Notes: a model not told the origin generated them from the letters alone. Counted from the first letter of the stretch, positions 26,301-34,403 are shown. The stretch: DNA of 64,000 nucleotides from CBDEGR01 sp965237895 (GCA_965237895.1 CBDEGR010000001.1:248001-312000), one strand, 5' to 3'. A program made the numbers and translations.

Positions 26301-27164
26301 CTATTCAAAAACTACCGTTTTGTTGCCATAAACAAGAATACGATCTTCCAGGTGCAGCCTGACCGCTCGGGCCAAAACGATTTTCTCCAAATCTCTGCCC
26401 TTTCGAACAAGATCCTCGACAAAGTCACGATGGCTTATATGAATAATATCCTGACCAATAATCGGACCGTTGTCAAGTTCAGGCGTTACATAGTGGCTGG
26501 TCGCCCCGATTACCTTTACTCCTCTTTGATACGCCTGATGGTAAGGTTGGGGTCCAACAAACGCAGGAAGAAAAGAATGATGAATGTTGATGATGCAATT
26601 CGGAAAGTGCTCGACAAAGCCATCGGTGAGAATCTGCATATAACGAGCCAGGACGACAAACTCAATCTGCCGGGATGCCAGTTCTTCGAGTATGCGTTTT
26701 TCCTGAGCGAGTTTATTCTCGGGGGTTATAGGAATAACCAAATACTCGATCCCAAAAAATTCGGCTACCGGTCTAAGATCGGGATGATTACTGATTACCA
26801 GCGAGAAGTCGGCTTTTAATTCTCCAGCACGATGGCGAAACAGCAGATCCGACAAGCAGTGACCATTCTTGGATACGAAGATGGCTGACTTGGGTCCCCG
26901 CTGGGGAAAACGCAGTCGCCAGTTCAAATTCAGCTCACACGCGACCGGCTCGAAGGCGGAGTAAATTTGATCCGGGGCCAGGTTGAAACCGCTAAGGTTC
27001 CACTCCGCCCGCATCAAAAATAGCCCCGCTTCTGCGTCGATGTGCTGGTCAGCAGATATAATATTCCCATTATGATGGTAGATAAATTCGGAGATTCGGG
27101 CGACCAAACCCTTCCGGTCCGGGCACGAGATCAATAAAATAGCAGTCACAGGCTCCGCAATCAT
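26301..27164 (-). CDS. purU: formyltetrahydrofolate deformylase
   Basis: About 287 aa. An N-terminal ACT domain (AILLISCPDRKGLVARISEF) is followed by a formyltransferase-type catalytic domain. The catalytic Asn-His-Asp set is visible in CIINIHHSFLPAFVGPQPY and ELDNGPIIGQD. PurU hydrolyses 10-formyl-THF to formate and THF. It sits between mgsA and mgsB, so it probably recycles THF and disposes of the C1 unit from N-methylglutamate oxidation. The frame is open to a TTG at 27260. The start at 27164 fits the family length, but neither start has a perfect RBS. Confidence 0.85.
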   Translation of the reverse strand: MIAEPVTAILLISCPDRKGLVARISEFIYHHNGNIISADQHIDAEAGLFLMRAEWNLSGFNLAPDQIYSAFEPVACELNLNWRLRFPQRGPKSAIFVSKNGHCLSDLLFRHRAGELKADFSLVISNHPDLRPVAEFFGIEYLVIPITPENKLAQEKRILEELASRQIEFVVLARYMQILTDGFVEHFPNCIINIHHSFLPAFVGPQPYHQAYQRGVKVIGATSHYVTPELDNGPIIGQDIIHISHRDFVEDLVRKGRDLEKIVLARAVRLHLEDRILVYGNKTVVFE

Positions 27165-27425
27165 TGGTGGAAGTTTGTACTCCTCTGCGCGTACCTCGAA
27201 TATCTGGTGCGCCGCAACCGCAGTTCCTAGTTCATTTTGAAAGGCAGGTTTTCCGCTCAAATTGAACGAAAGAGGTGGTGGCTCAAACCAAAGAATGTAA
27301 TGAAACTTGTCATACAGTGCACTCGATGGGATGCGCGGCCACCCGTTCCCGAAATCGCCCGAGGATCTGACGGGAAGCCTTTCCGACTTCGCTCGGGTTT
27401 GTGAAGAGTGTCCAATCGTGGGCTC

Positions 27426-28358
27426 TCAGGTCCTTTCGGGCGCGTAACCCGGAACCCGCCACAAATGAACCTGTCGAACCCCTGGTTCAAAAATGCCACA
27501 TCCATTGGATCCGATGGCTCGAAGGGCCACTTCTTCTGTGGCAACGGCCACGAAGGTGTCCGACTCAGCCACCATTAGGGGTTTGAGAGCAAAACCGTCT
27601 TTCACATAGGCCAGGAAGTTACTGTTGGCTGCCAAATAGCAAAACGCCCCGTCAAAGTCATCAACGGAAGCCCAAAGCGCTTCTTCGAAGGAAAGGCCGT
27701 GCGCCATCTGATCCCGTAAGTAGATGCCTATGATTTCCGAATCATTTTCTGTATAGAATCGAAAGCCGCGTTGCTCGTACTTCCGGCGGAGCTTGTGGTA
27801 GTTCGTAATGTGCCCGTTGTGAACCGTGGCCAGGTCCGGAACGCCTCGGCCCCAGAACGGTTGAGAATGGCTCAAATCAATCCGGCTCTCCGTGGAGAGC
27901 CGGGTATGACCGATGCCGTGCAAGCCCTGAAAAGATCGAATGCGATAGCTCTGTTCCAGGTTTTCGGGCGACCCGACCTGCTTTGCGATCTCGAGTCGAC
28001 TTCCCATGCTTACCAATTCTAGTCCCGTTGCTAGTTCCTCCACCTGTTGCGTAAGTCTGTGAATATTGGACACGGGTCCGACGATGACCCGAAGATACTC
28101 CGAAAGCACCTGTTGCTCGTGGACGGGCACAAGGCGCCCCAGCTGCGCCGCTACCGATTCCCCTTTTTCCTCAAATCGCCCCCGCTCTCCTAGCTTGATT
28201 CGAAGGACCAAGTTTGGCTCTTGTGATTTTCCGAACATGGCCACACCTGCGGAGTCAGGTCCTCTGCGGCCAAGAGGCGTAAGCATTCGCAAGAGGATGT
28301 CGCCGAGGGGAGTTCCGGGTTCTCCGGATTTGTCCAGATAGCCTACGATTCCGCACAT
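27426..28358 (-). CDS. mgsA: N-methylglutamate synthase subunit A, class II glutamine amidotransferase domain
   Basis: The protein has 310 aa. It begins MCGIVGYLDKSG, with Cys2 as the N-terminal nucleophile. Further glutaminase motifs are LGRRGPDSAGVAMFG, GIGHTRLSTESRIDLSHSQP, VHNGHITNYHKLRRKYEQ and FYTENDSEIIG. In MgsA (GlxB in rhizobia) this domain handles gamma-glutamylmethylamide and releases methylamine or ammonia for the MgsC site. It is the first gene of the cluster, so its upstream region (28360-28410) should hold the operon promoter. I see no strong sigma70 match and no copy of the promoter-leader module there. Confidence 0.85.
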   Translation of the reverse strand: MCGIVGYLDKSGEPGTPLGDILLRMLTPLGRRGPDSAGVAMFGKSQEPNLVLRIKLGERGRFEEKGESVAAQLGRLVPVHEQQVLSEYLRVIVGPVSNIHRLTQQVEELATGLELVSMGSRLEIAKQVGSPENLEQSYRIRSFQGLHGIGHTRLSTESRIDLSHSQPFWGRGVPDLATVHNGHITNYHKLRRKYEQRGFRFYTENDSEIIGIYLRDQMAHGLSFEEALWASVDDFDGAFCYLAANSNFLAYVKDGFALKPLMVAESDTFVAVATEEVALRAIGSNGCGIFEPGVRQVHLWRVPGYAPERT

Positions 28359-28413
28359 AGGGTATGTCCAATTTCGGCAAAAGAATTCATATTATCGTCC
28401 TCGGGAAAGAACC

Positions 28414-28585
28414 AGTAACCTGCGCCGTAAATAACAATACACTAAAGTGTGGGCTTCACCTGCGCCATTTGCCAGAGCTTTCATTGATAAAAATAAGAGG
28501 ACTCATCCTTTCGGCCGCGTCGACACAGCATCCAAGGATCCAGGGCAAACCCAAGTATTGTAAAAAAGTGTTAGACGCGAAGTAC
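28414..28585. repeat. decayed MITE, related to 54902-55053
   Basis: The left side AGTAACCTGCGCCGTAAATA then ACAAT and the right side TATTGTAAAAAAGTGTTAGA then CGCGAAGTAC match the ends of the MITE at 54902-55053. The terminal inverted repeats are mutated and the centre differs. It lies just upstream of mgsA. Confidence 0.55.
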
Positions 28586-28951
28586 CAGCGTACCATACTG
28601 AAAATTTTCTTGCTGGCTTTGTCGCTGGGGGGAAGCAAGGCAAGCTGCCAAACCGTCCTAAAATCGGCCGGCTATGACCGCTCCGCCCCGAACCTTCGAC
28701 CCGATTCGTGATATGAAGAACCCTTTTAACCATCCCCCTGCTTGGTCCCCTACGCTCGTCAGAAGGGCATGAAGGCCACCGCTCGCTCCTTTTGAGACCA
28801 CCTTTATTTAAAAGTTTCACCAAATAGAGCATTGTCCGCGTGTGATGCTTTTTGTCCTGTCAATTAGGAGTGAGTATGCAAGCCCTGTCGTAGAGGCGGA
28901 CTTTACTTTGAACCCGCGGCTGGTTTCTCTTTATGGATATACTCCGGCTCC
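28586..28951. other. no gene recognised
   Basis: Weak ORFs on both strands lack RBS and family features. One plus frame gives ENFLAGFVAGGKQGKLPNRP, which may be a decayed coding piece. Nothing firm. Confidence 0.35.
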
Positions 28952-29235
28952 GAAGCGGTCCAGGCCGGTCTACGGCGAATCAGATTTCACGGCCTACGCC
29001 ACACATTCGGCAGCCTGCTGATCCAGGACGGAGCACCGATCACTTATGTCAAGGAACAGATGGGCCACAGTTCAATTCAGGTGACAGTGGACATCTACGG
29101 GCACCTGATTCCCGGTGCGGATATCGCTTGGATGGATCGGTTGGACTCTGCAACTAGACCCCCGAAATCTGCAACCTATGCGCAACCAAGCGGGAGTAGG
29201 GAAGAGGACGAAGTCAAGCAAGTTATTGAGAAGAA

Positions 29236-29240
<5 letters not shown>
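28952..29240 (+). pseudogene. tyrosine recombinase (phage integrase) C-terminal fragment
   Basis: The frame reads EAVQAGLRRIRFHGLRHTF, LLIQDGAPITYVKEQMGHSS and IQVTVDIYGHLIPGADIAWM. It contains the catalytic HxxR (HGLRH), the GHSS His and the nucleophile Tyr in DIYGH. Only the last 95 or so residues remain, with no start, so it is inactive. The C-terminus converges on the 3' end of tRNA-Arg a few bases away, the layout expected for an integrase beside its tRNA attachment site. Confidence 0.75.
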
Positions 29241-29312
<72 letters not shown>

Positions 29313-29333
29313 AAAATCCTCCGATATCTCCCC

Positions 29334-29362
29334 ATTATCCCGGCAGGGGGCCATTTTGTCAT
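29334..29362 (-). promoter_or_regulatory. promoter of tRNA-Arg
   Basis: ATGACA (29357-29362) and GATAAT (29334-29339) are 17 bp apart on the minus strand, about 20 bases before the tRNA 5' end. Confidence 0.6.
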
Positions 29363-29465
29363 CCGCCTTTTGCGGAGTTTTTGGATTTTCTTTTGTGATA
29401 CACTGCGCCCGCTTTTCCTAGACCAAGGAAGGGGATTTTTCCAAACCCACCGAAGGAGGGTTCGT

Positions 29466-29627
29466 ATGTCGGATCGATCCGTGTTCGCGAGCGCCCGCGC
29501 CTATCGTTGTGAGGGGGGAAAACAAGGGCTAAAGCAGACCCTGATGGTGAGCGGCGGGATTGCCGTTGCGCACTTCCTGGTGGCCCTCTATTGGTGGGTA
29601 CGGATTTCCCAAGGGCAGGCCTTCTAG
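29466..29627 (+). CDS. small single-span membrane protein, 53 aa
   Basis: The ORF starts with an excellent RBS (GAAGGAGGGTTCGT-ATG). It encodes a basic N-terminal part (SARAYRCEGGKQGLKQT) followed by one hydrophobic segment, SGGIAVAHFLVALYWWVRIS. A strong intrinsic terminator follows 31 bases after the stop. RBS, membrane segment and terminator together support a real monocistronic gene. No family is recognised. It might be a small inner-membrane regulator or subunit. Confidence 0.65.
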   Translation: MSDRSVFASARAYRCEGGKQGLKQTLMVSGGIAVAHFLVALYWWVRISQGQAF

Positions 29628-29658
29628 CTTCCCTACTTCAAAATTTTTGTTTGAAATC

Positions 29659-29691
29659 AGGAGCTTCCTTCTGCGGGAAGCTCCTTTTTTA
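29659..29691 (+). terminator. intrinsic terminator
   Basis: AGGAGCTTCC (29659-29668), a 7-base loop, and GGAAGCTCCT (29676-29685) form a perfect 10-bp stem followed by six T residues. It ends the small membrane protein transcript. Confidence 0.9.
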
Positions 29692-29817
29692 TTTCTTCGT
29701 TTTTGGTGAATGTGGAACTGCAGGCTTCATTTTCCCAACCGCAGGGGCGGGATGCACGGAGAAAAAAGGATTGTAGGGAGAGTTCTTTCCGCTAATCGGG
29801 GCCGCGATTTGGGCCGT

Positions 29818-30519
29818 CTATTCGGGCCGCCGGGCGACGGCCACCCAGTCCTGGCGATGCAGGGAAGGCCGGCGGGCCGGGGCGTGAACACAGACGACGT
29901 CCTCCACTCGGAGGCCTTGGCTCTCCATCAGCCGGACCAGCGAGTGGCGCGAGATGAAGTAAGGATGGGCGACTTCGCCGAATACCGGCAGCCGTCGATC
30001 GATGAAATTCCGAACCGCGGCAAACAGGCGCGGATGCGTGTAGACGCCGAGAATGATCCTGCCTCCCGGCCGGGTGACGCGGATCATTTCCGCGACGAAT
30101 TTCGCCGGAGAGAAGACGTGGTCCAGGACGTTGAACGAGAAGACCAAGTCGAAGTGTTCCCCGGAAAAGGGCAGGGTTTCGCCCACCGAGCAGACAAAAA
30201 GTCCGGTAATTCCAGGTTCACAGAGCGGCCGGTAGACGCGCATCAAGGGGTCCAGGAAGACTTTGTGCGGGGTGGAGAGGATTCGCGTGGCGCAGGTGGG
30301 CCCGGAACCGACCTCCAGCGTGTGGACAGGCCTGCCGTTTCCGGTTTTCCCGTTGAACCGGGCGACCAGCGGCTCGTAGCGTTCCGCCACGCGGTTGGTC
30401 TGAGAATCCATGATTTTCGGCAGCCGCCAAAAACCGGCTTCGTGACCCTGGGCTTGCCGCCAGCGGGCCTTTTCTACGTCGCGTAATGCTCTGGGGGGAC
30501 CATTCGTCATCGGGTTCAA
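29818..30519 (-). CDS. SAM-dependent methyltransferase, class I
   Basis: The protein has 233 aa. Motif I is HTLEVGSGPTCATRIL near residue 66. GETLPFSGEHFDLVFSFNVLDHV near 113 is the methyltransf_11 core, and VTRPGGRIILGVY near 148 is the post-motif strand. The substrate is unknown. The C-terminal SRHSLVRLMESQGLRVEDVV is typical of the family. It begins at a TTG next to the stop of the transporter gene (GAATAGAGTTGAACCCGATG) or at the ATG three codons later, so the three genes from 32502 down to 29818 appear to be one operon. Confidence 0.8.
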   Translation of the reverse strand: MNPMTNGPPRALRDVEKARWRQAQGHEAGFWRLPKIMDSQTNRVAERYEPLVARFNGKTGNGRPVHTLEVGSGPTCATRILSTPHKVFLDPLMRVYRPLCEPGITGLFVCSVGETLPFSGEHFDLVFSFNVLDHVFSPAKFVAEMIRVTRPGGRIILGVYTHPRLFAAVRNFIDRRLPVFGEVAHPYFISRHSLVRLMESQGLRVEDVVCVHAPARRPSLHRQDWVAVARRPE

Positions 30520-30521
30520 CT

Positions 30522-31271
30522 CTATTCAAAAATACCCGAGCGCCAAACCAAAAATAGACCGAAAGCGATGCTGAAGCAGCCGGCCGAAAAACGCAGGACT
30601 CTTTCCGCCGACCGAATCCGCTTTCCCGCCAGCGCCAGCGGCAAGCTCAATAAGGCGCTGATCAGAACCATTCCGCCGATCGACCCGAGTCCGAAAATCA
30701 GGATATAGAAAACGGCAAGCAGGGCCGAGGGAATTACGCCGACTACCAACAACACCAGCGCGGCCGTCCCCCCCATGCCGTGGACGATGCCCACCAGGAA
30801 AGGCTTACGGCCCACGCGGAGCAGGTGATGCCGGTGCTGATGGTGCGCCGTATGCTCCTCCGATCGCCGGTGAACATGCAGGTGCGTGTGGAGCACGCCG
30901 TCGTGCTCGTGCCGGTGCAGGTGGAGTACGGGCCGTCTCTTCCATAGAGCGGGCCATAGATCACCCAGAACGGTTGCGCCCAGAAAGATCAGAACGGCGG
31001 CCACGGCCAACTCCAGATACCCCGTAAGTTCCGGGGACAGGACGATTCGGAATGTCACCACAGCCCCGCCGAACGCCAGCAGGGCCAGCGTATGTCCCAA
31101 GCCCCAGGAGACGCCCACCAGCGTCGACCGCCACGGGCTCGGATGCTCGGTGACGAGGGTCGAGACCGCGGCCAGATGGTCCGGGTCGAACGCGTGCCGA
31201 AGCCCTAGGAGGAAACCCAGACCCAGCACGCTCAGAATCGGAAATATGGAGGTGCCGAAAGCTTCAGTCAA
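30522..31271 (-). CDS. UreH/NiCoT-like metal transporter with His-rich loop
   Basis: The protein has 249 aa with six to seven hydrophobic helices. The second helix carries GLRHAFDPDHLAAVST, which contains the HAFDxDH signature of nickel/cobalt transporters and the related UreH/SulP-like proteins. A cytoplasmic loop around residues 110-150 is very rich in His (HLHRHEHDGVLHTHLHVHRR, HHQHRHHLL), a plausible metal reservoir. GHTLALLAFGG and GMGGTAALVLL are further membrane motifs. The TTG start overlaps the TGA of the aminotransferase (GTTGACTGA), indicating translational coupling. Confidence 0.75.
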   Translation of the reverse strand: MTEAFGTSIFPILSVLGLGFLLGLRHAFDPDHLAAVSTLVTEHPSPWRSTLVGVSWGLGHTLALLAFGGAVVTFRIVLSPELTGYLELAVAAVLIFLGATVLGDLWPALWKRRPVLHLHRHEHDGVLHTHLHVHRRSEEHTAHHQHRHHLLRVGRKPFLVGIVHGMGGTAALVLLVVGVIPSALLAVFYILIFGLGSIGGMVLISALLSLPLALAGKRIRSAERVLRFSAGCFSIAFGLFLVWRSGIFE

Positions 31272-32502
31272 CTTGGATGGCGTTCCCTGAGTAACGTTGT
31301 TCTACGAAGGCTTGGATTCGGTGGAACGCTTCATCCAGTATAGTTTCTTCCGCCAAATAAACAAGTCGGAAGTGATGAGTCCCGGGAGGCTGGCCAAAAC
31401 CGCTGCCCGCCACCAGCAATACACCGGTTTCGATCAGCAGGTTCTTGGTGAAATCCGTGTCGGTGCCTTCCAGTTGAAGCTGAGGGAAGGCGTAGAAAGC
31501 CGCCCGAGGAGACACGCAGCGGAGACCGGGAATTTTTTCGCACCAACGAAGCACCAGATCGCGCCGGGACTTTAATTTCCGCCGGACCTCGGGAAGATGA
31601 TCCTGATTGCCGTCGAGCGCCACGGGAACGGCGAATTGCTCGGCGTGTCCGGCGCTCAGGCGGGCCCGCAGCAACTTGTTCATGGTCTCGATATAGGGAC
31701 CCAACAGATCCCCTTCGCCGCTAACAATGCACCAACCCACGCGCCAGCCGGGAACTAGGTAGGATTTCGAAAGCCCGTTGAGCGTGACGACCTGAACCTC
31801 AGAGTCGAGCGAGGCCAGAGAGGGGACGGGATTCTCTTCTTCAAGCGAAAGCTTGTCGTAGATTTCATCCGCGATGAGCACCAGTCCGTGCTCGCGCGCC
31901 AAGTCCACGATGCGGGTCAACGTTTGGCGCGAATAGACGGCGCCGGTCGGATTGTTCGGGTTGATGACCACCAGAGCGCGCGTCTTTGAGTTCACCCGGC
32001 GAGCCAGGTCTTCGATCTCGGGTTCCCAGCCCTGTTCCTCACTGAGTTGATAGAGGTTGGCTTCGGCGCTGATCTTCTTCAGTACGGCCGAATAACACGG
32101 ATATTCGGGGCAGGGAATCAGCACGTTTTCCCCCGGATTTACCAACGCCGAGAGGCTGATCTCGATCCCCTCGCTCACGCCTTCCGTTACGATGACGGCC
32201 TGAACATTTCGGATCTGTTTCCGCTCCGCCTCCCGCCGGATGGCCTCGATTGCCTCGGGGATGCCGTCGGAGGGGGCATATCCGTTTTTGCCTTGCTCGA
32301 AAGCCTTGACGACGGCTTCGATCATGTGCGGCGGCGTCGTGTAGTCGAACTGCAGCGGGTCGCCGATGTTCAATCGCAGGATCTCTTTTCCTTGGGCGGA
32401 AAGCTCGTCGGCGATGCCTTCGATGTCGCGGATTGCATAGCGAAGATTTGCGAGTCTTTCGGCGGGGACGATCTTACGGGTCTGCAGCGTTGGGCGGGAC
32501 AC
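31264..32502 (-). CDS. class I/II pyridoxal-phosphate aminotransferase
   Basis: The protein has 412 aa, aspartate/alanine aminotransferase fold type I. It shows NIGDPLQFDYTTPPHMIEAV near residue 45, GVSEGIEISLSAL, VINPNNPTGAVY near 185, LIADEIYDKLSLE near 213, and LNGLSKSYLVPGWRVGW near 245 with the PLP-binding Lys. The pattern is closest to AlaA-type glutamate-pyruvate aminotransferases, but other 2-oxo acids are possible. The start is GTG with AGGAG upstream. It is the first gene of a coupled set with the transporter and methyltransferase. Confidence 0.85.
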   Translation of the reverse strand: MSRPTLQTRKIVPAERLANLRYAIRDIEGIADELSAQGKEILRLNIGDPLQFDYTTPPHMIEAVVKAFEQGKNGYAPSDGIPEAIEAIRREAERKQIRNVQAVIVTEGVSEGIEISLSALVNPGENVLIPCPEYPCYSAVLKKISAEANLYQLSEEQGWEPEIEDLARRVNSKTRALVVINPNNPTGAVYSRQTLTRIVDLAREHGLVLIADEIYDKLSLEEENPVPSLASLDSEVQVVTLNGLSKSYLVPGWRVGWCIVSGEGDLLGPYIETMNKLLRARLSAGHAEQFAVPVALDGNQDHLPEVRRKLKSRRDLVLRWCEKIPGLRCVSPRAAFYAFPQLQLEGTDTDFTKNLLIETGVLLVAGSGFGQPPGTHHFRLVYLAEETILDEAFHRIQAFVEQRYSGNAIQVD

Positions 32503-32658
32503 GGGGAGGTCTCCTGATTCTTCCTGAGCAGGATCTTGGGTCTTCCCGCTCTTGAACTACTTTGCTTTTAACAGATTGGCGGCGAGACTGTCAACTTGAC
32601 TCTCTCCCTGTAAGTGAAAAGGAAATAAGAACCTAGCGTAGGCTCGGGGGCCGGCGCG

Positions 32659-32687
32659 TTGACAGATTCCGAGCCTTCGTGTTAGAA
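32659..32687 (+). promoter_or_regulatory. promoter of tRNA-Ala
   Basis: A consensus TTGACA (32659-32664), exactly 17 bp, and TTAGAA (32682-32687) lie just upstream of the tRNA start at 32697. Confidence 0.7.
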
Positions 32688-32696
32688 ACCCAGTGC

Positions 32697-32772
32697 GGGG
32701 CTGTGGCGCAGTTGGGAGCGCGCGTGACTGGCAGTCACGAGGTCGAGGGTTCGAACCCCTCCAGCTCCACCA
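32697..32772 (+). tRNA. tRNA-Ala (anticodon GGC)
   Basis: Complete cloverleaf: acceptor GGGGCTG with CAGCTCC, anticodon loop CTGGCAG (anticodon GGC), T-loop GTTCGAACC, encoded CCA. Its 3' half and the following bases are repeated at 44276-44337. Confidence 0.95.
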
Positions 32773-32788
32773 TTCTTTTCAGTGACTT
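32727..32788 (+). repeat. attachment-site direct repeat, left copy
   Basis: Sixty-two bases, from the anticodon loop of tRNA-Ala through 16 bases past CCA, recur at 44276-44337 with three differences. Two of these are compensatory in the T-stem (A/T here, C/G there). This is the expected form of attL/attR for an element integrated at a tRNA 3' end. Confidence 0.8.
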
Positions 32789-32893
32789 CCGCTCGATTCA
32801 CGACATCACCAAAAGGTAGATCACAAGCAGAATCTTTCTCGCTCGATTCATGGTTTCTTTTTTCTTGCCTGGAAATTATTTCACAATCTCCTC

Positions 32894-32922
32894 TTGACGG
32901 CAAGGGAATCATGCTATATACA
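32894..32922 (+). promoter_or_regulatory. promoter of excisionase-like gene (leaderless transcript likely)
   Basis: TTGACG (32894-32899), 17 bp, TATACA (32917-32922). The ATG at 32931 is only 8 bases past the -10 box, so transcription would begin at or next to the start codon. Confidence 0.55.
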
Positions 32923-32930
32923 TAGTAAGC

Positions 32931-33155
32931 ATGAATGGGCCGCTCACCACCGCCAAGGCAGCGAGAAAGATTGGAGTTCACTTGACTACCTTGCACCGGT
33001 GGATCAAAGCGCGAAAGCTGAAGGCCCCCAAGTTAACCTTGCGGGCTGGTCACGCCGTGAGACTTTGGACTCAAAAGGACCTTGCTCGGCTTCAAAAGGT
33101 AAAGGAAGAAATTTACCAACGGGGCAGAGGAAGGAAGAAGAAAGCCAAGAAGTGA
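32931..33155 (+). CDS. excisionase / MerR-like helix-turn-helix protein
   Basis: The protein has 74 aa. Its first half, LTTAKAARKIGVHLTTLHRW then IKARKLKAPKLTL, is the HTH_17/excisionase-type winged helix. VRLWTQKDLARLQKVKEEIY continues it, and a Lys/Arg-rich tail (GRKKKAKK) ends the protein. Such proteins direct excision or regulate an integrase. It lies 160 bases inside the left end of the tRNA-Ala island and upstream of a recombinase fragment, which fits an excisionase. No RBS is needed if the transcript is leaderless. Confidence 0.65.
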   Translation: MNGPLTTAKAARKIGVHLTTLHRWIKARKLKAPKLTLRAGHAVRLWTQKDLARLQKVKEEIYQRGRGRKKKAKK

Positions 33156-33160
33156 AAACC

Positions 33161-33196
33161 GGGACGCGCCGGTGCGCAAACACCGAACGCGCCCCT
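33161..33196 (+). promoter_or_regulatory. GC-rich stem-loop between excisionase-like gene and recombinase
   Basis: GGGACGCGCCGGTG pairs with CACCGAACGCGCCCC across a short loop, with one or two bulges. It lacks a T-run, so it is more likely an RNA-stability or attenuation element than a terminator. Confidence 0.4.
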
Positions 33197-33225
33197 AACC
33201 AAATCAACCTAGCTAGGAGGCTGAA

Positions 33226-33435
33226 ATGGCTACTCAGATTTTACCGCACTCTCCTGCAAGTTCCCCATCACAACTCAGGACTGCTATTTATGCTCGGGTG
33301 TCCACGAACAACGGTCAGGACCCAACCGTCCAAACCCGGGAGCTTGAGGAATACTGCCAGCGTCGGGGTTGGAAGGTGGCCGGGCAGTACATCGACATTG
33401 GGATCTCTGGGGCTAAGGAGAAGCGGGGGTCGGAG
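33226..33435 (+). pseudogene. serine recombinase (resolvase/invertase) N-terminal fragment
   Basis: It starts after a strong RBS (TAGGAGGCTGAA-ATG). It encodes RTAIYARVSTNNGQDPTVQT, RELEEYCQRRGWKVAGQYID and IGISGAKEKRGS. The catalytic Ser is in YARVST. Homology ends at about residue 70 and the open frame runs on in unrelated sequence to 33771. The catalytic-domain end, the E-helix and any DNA-binding part are lost. It is probably the former integrase of the tRNA-Ala island. Confidence 0.75.
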
Positions 33436-33825
33436 CGGAGGGGATTTCCAGCCGTCCGTCATAGGGGTCACGCGAGGAATTTACTTTTTCATCAGTTCCA
33501 AGACTACAGATGTCATGGCCTTCACACCAGTCTGGATTGTTATCCCGGGGAGGGGCGTTGTTGCATAATTCCCGACAAACCTAAAGGAGTCAGCAACTTA
33601 CGTTTTACGGCCGAAATCGAAAGAGTTAATAGAATCAATGACTTACCAGTATTTATGCAACAACGCCATGACGAGCGCCTGAATCTCGGTTCAATCCATG
33701 AGAACGGCGGAGGATGGTCTGCGGACGCCGAATCCGATGAGTCGACGTTCGCCACGGATCACTGCCGATAACGGCGCACCAACGGCTGCTCTGGCCGGAG
33801 GCTAAGCCCCAGAGGTTAGGGGAGA
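33436..33825. other. no gene recognised
   Basis: This stretch follows the recombinase break. Open frames exist on both strands (for example the continuation of the recombinase frame to 33771), but none has recognisable conserved content. Confidence 0.35.
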
Positions 33826-34246
33826 TTACTGTGCCCTGACACGGTAGGCGTAAATCCTGGAGCTCGTCGACGAGGACTCTTCGGAGCACGCTGACTTCTC
33901 TCCGCACGGCAGCGAGTCTTCCGGCAGGAAGTAGAACCGAATGGAGCCACTTCTCTCCGCACGGCAGCGAGTCTTCCGGCAGGAAGTAGAACCGAATGGA
34001 GCCACCTTCGAGTTCGGCGAACATCGAGTTCCGAGTTAGCACGACTTCGGGGTCTTTTTCGTCCGGATACAAAAGGACGGGAACCTGGTGGATGGGCGTG
34101 TGGCTTGCTAGGTCAACTAGTTCCAGTCCGCCAAAGGCGAACATTCCGAAACCGGGGAGCGAGGAATTCTTCGTCCCGGAACACAGCATGAACCGCGCTG
34201 GAACGAACTGGCAGTCCTGATAGTCAACGTAGTAGCTGCCGTTCAC
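33826..34246 (-). pseudogene. unknown small protein disrupted by 55-bp tandem duplication
   Basis: From GTG 34246 (GAGGAG upstream) the frame encodes GSYYVDYQDCQFVPARFML, IHQVPVLLYPDEKDPEVVLT and FYFLPEDSLPCGEK. A 55-bp perfect tandem repeat at 33894-34003 then shifts the frame. Removing one unit gives an uninterrupted 121-aa protein ending SSSTSSRIYAYRVRAQ at a TAA (33826-33828). So the ancestral gene is clear and the duplication is the damage. I recognise no family. It lies inside the tRNA-Ala island, directly after another short frame. Confidence 0.6.
33894..34003. repeat. 55-bp perfect tandem duplication
   Basis: The unit beginning ACTTCTCTCCGCACGGCAGC occurs twice with a period of 55 bp (33894-33948 and 33949-34003) and no mismatches. 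Because 55 is not a multiple of three, it frameshifts the minus-strand gene around it. Confidence 0.95.
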
Positions 34247-34262
34247 TCTGTGGTTGAGCTCC

Positions 34263-34403
34263 TCACCCTCTCAAAGCATCCGTGAACTGGTCAGCCAACC
34301 GTTCATTTTCTCTTACGGCTCCCGGTTCCTGCAAATGTACAATATGCTCGGATTCCTGGATTATAGTCTGCCGAGCTTTTTCGAAAGTACACTTAAGCTT
34401 AAT
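34263..34403 (-). pseudogene. C-terminal coding fragment of unknown protein
   Basis: The frame IKLKCTFEKARQTIIQE, SEHIVHLQEPGAVRENERLA, DQFTDALRG-stop has plausible protein composition and ends just before the unknown gene at 34246. Upstream of it the frame enters unrelated sequence next to repeat C, so the N-terminus is lost or never existed. No family recognised. Confidence 0.35.

Noticed and set aside
32682..32996. Minus-strand protein across tRNA-Ala (GGAGGVRTLDLVTASHARSQ)
   Set aside because: An antisense reading of the tRNA. The same artefact appears at the right att copy.
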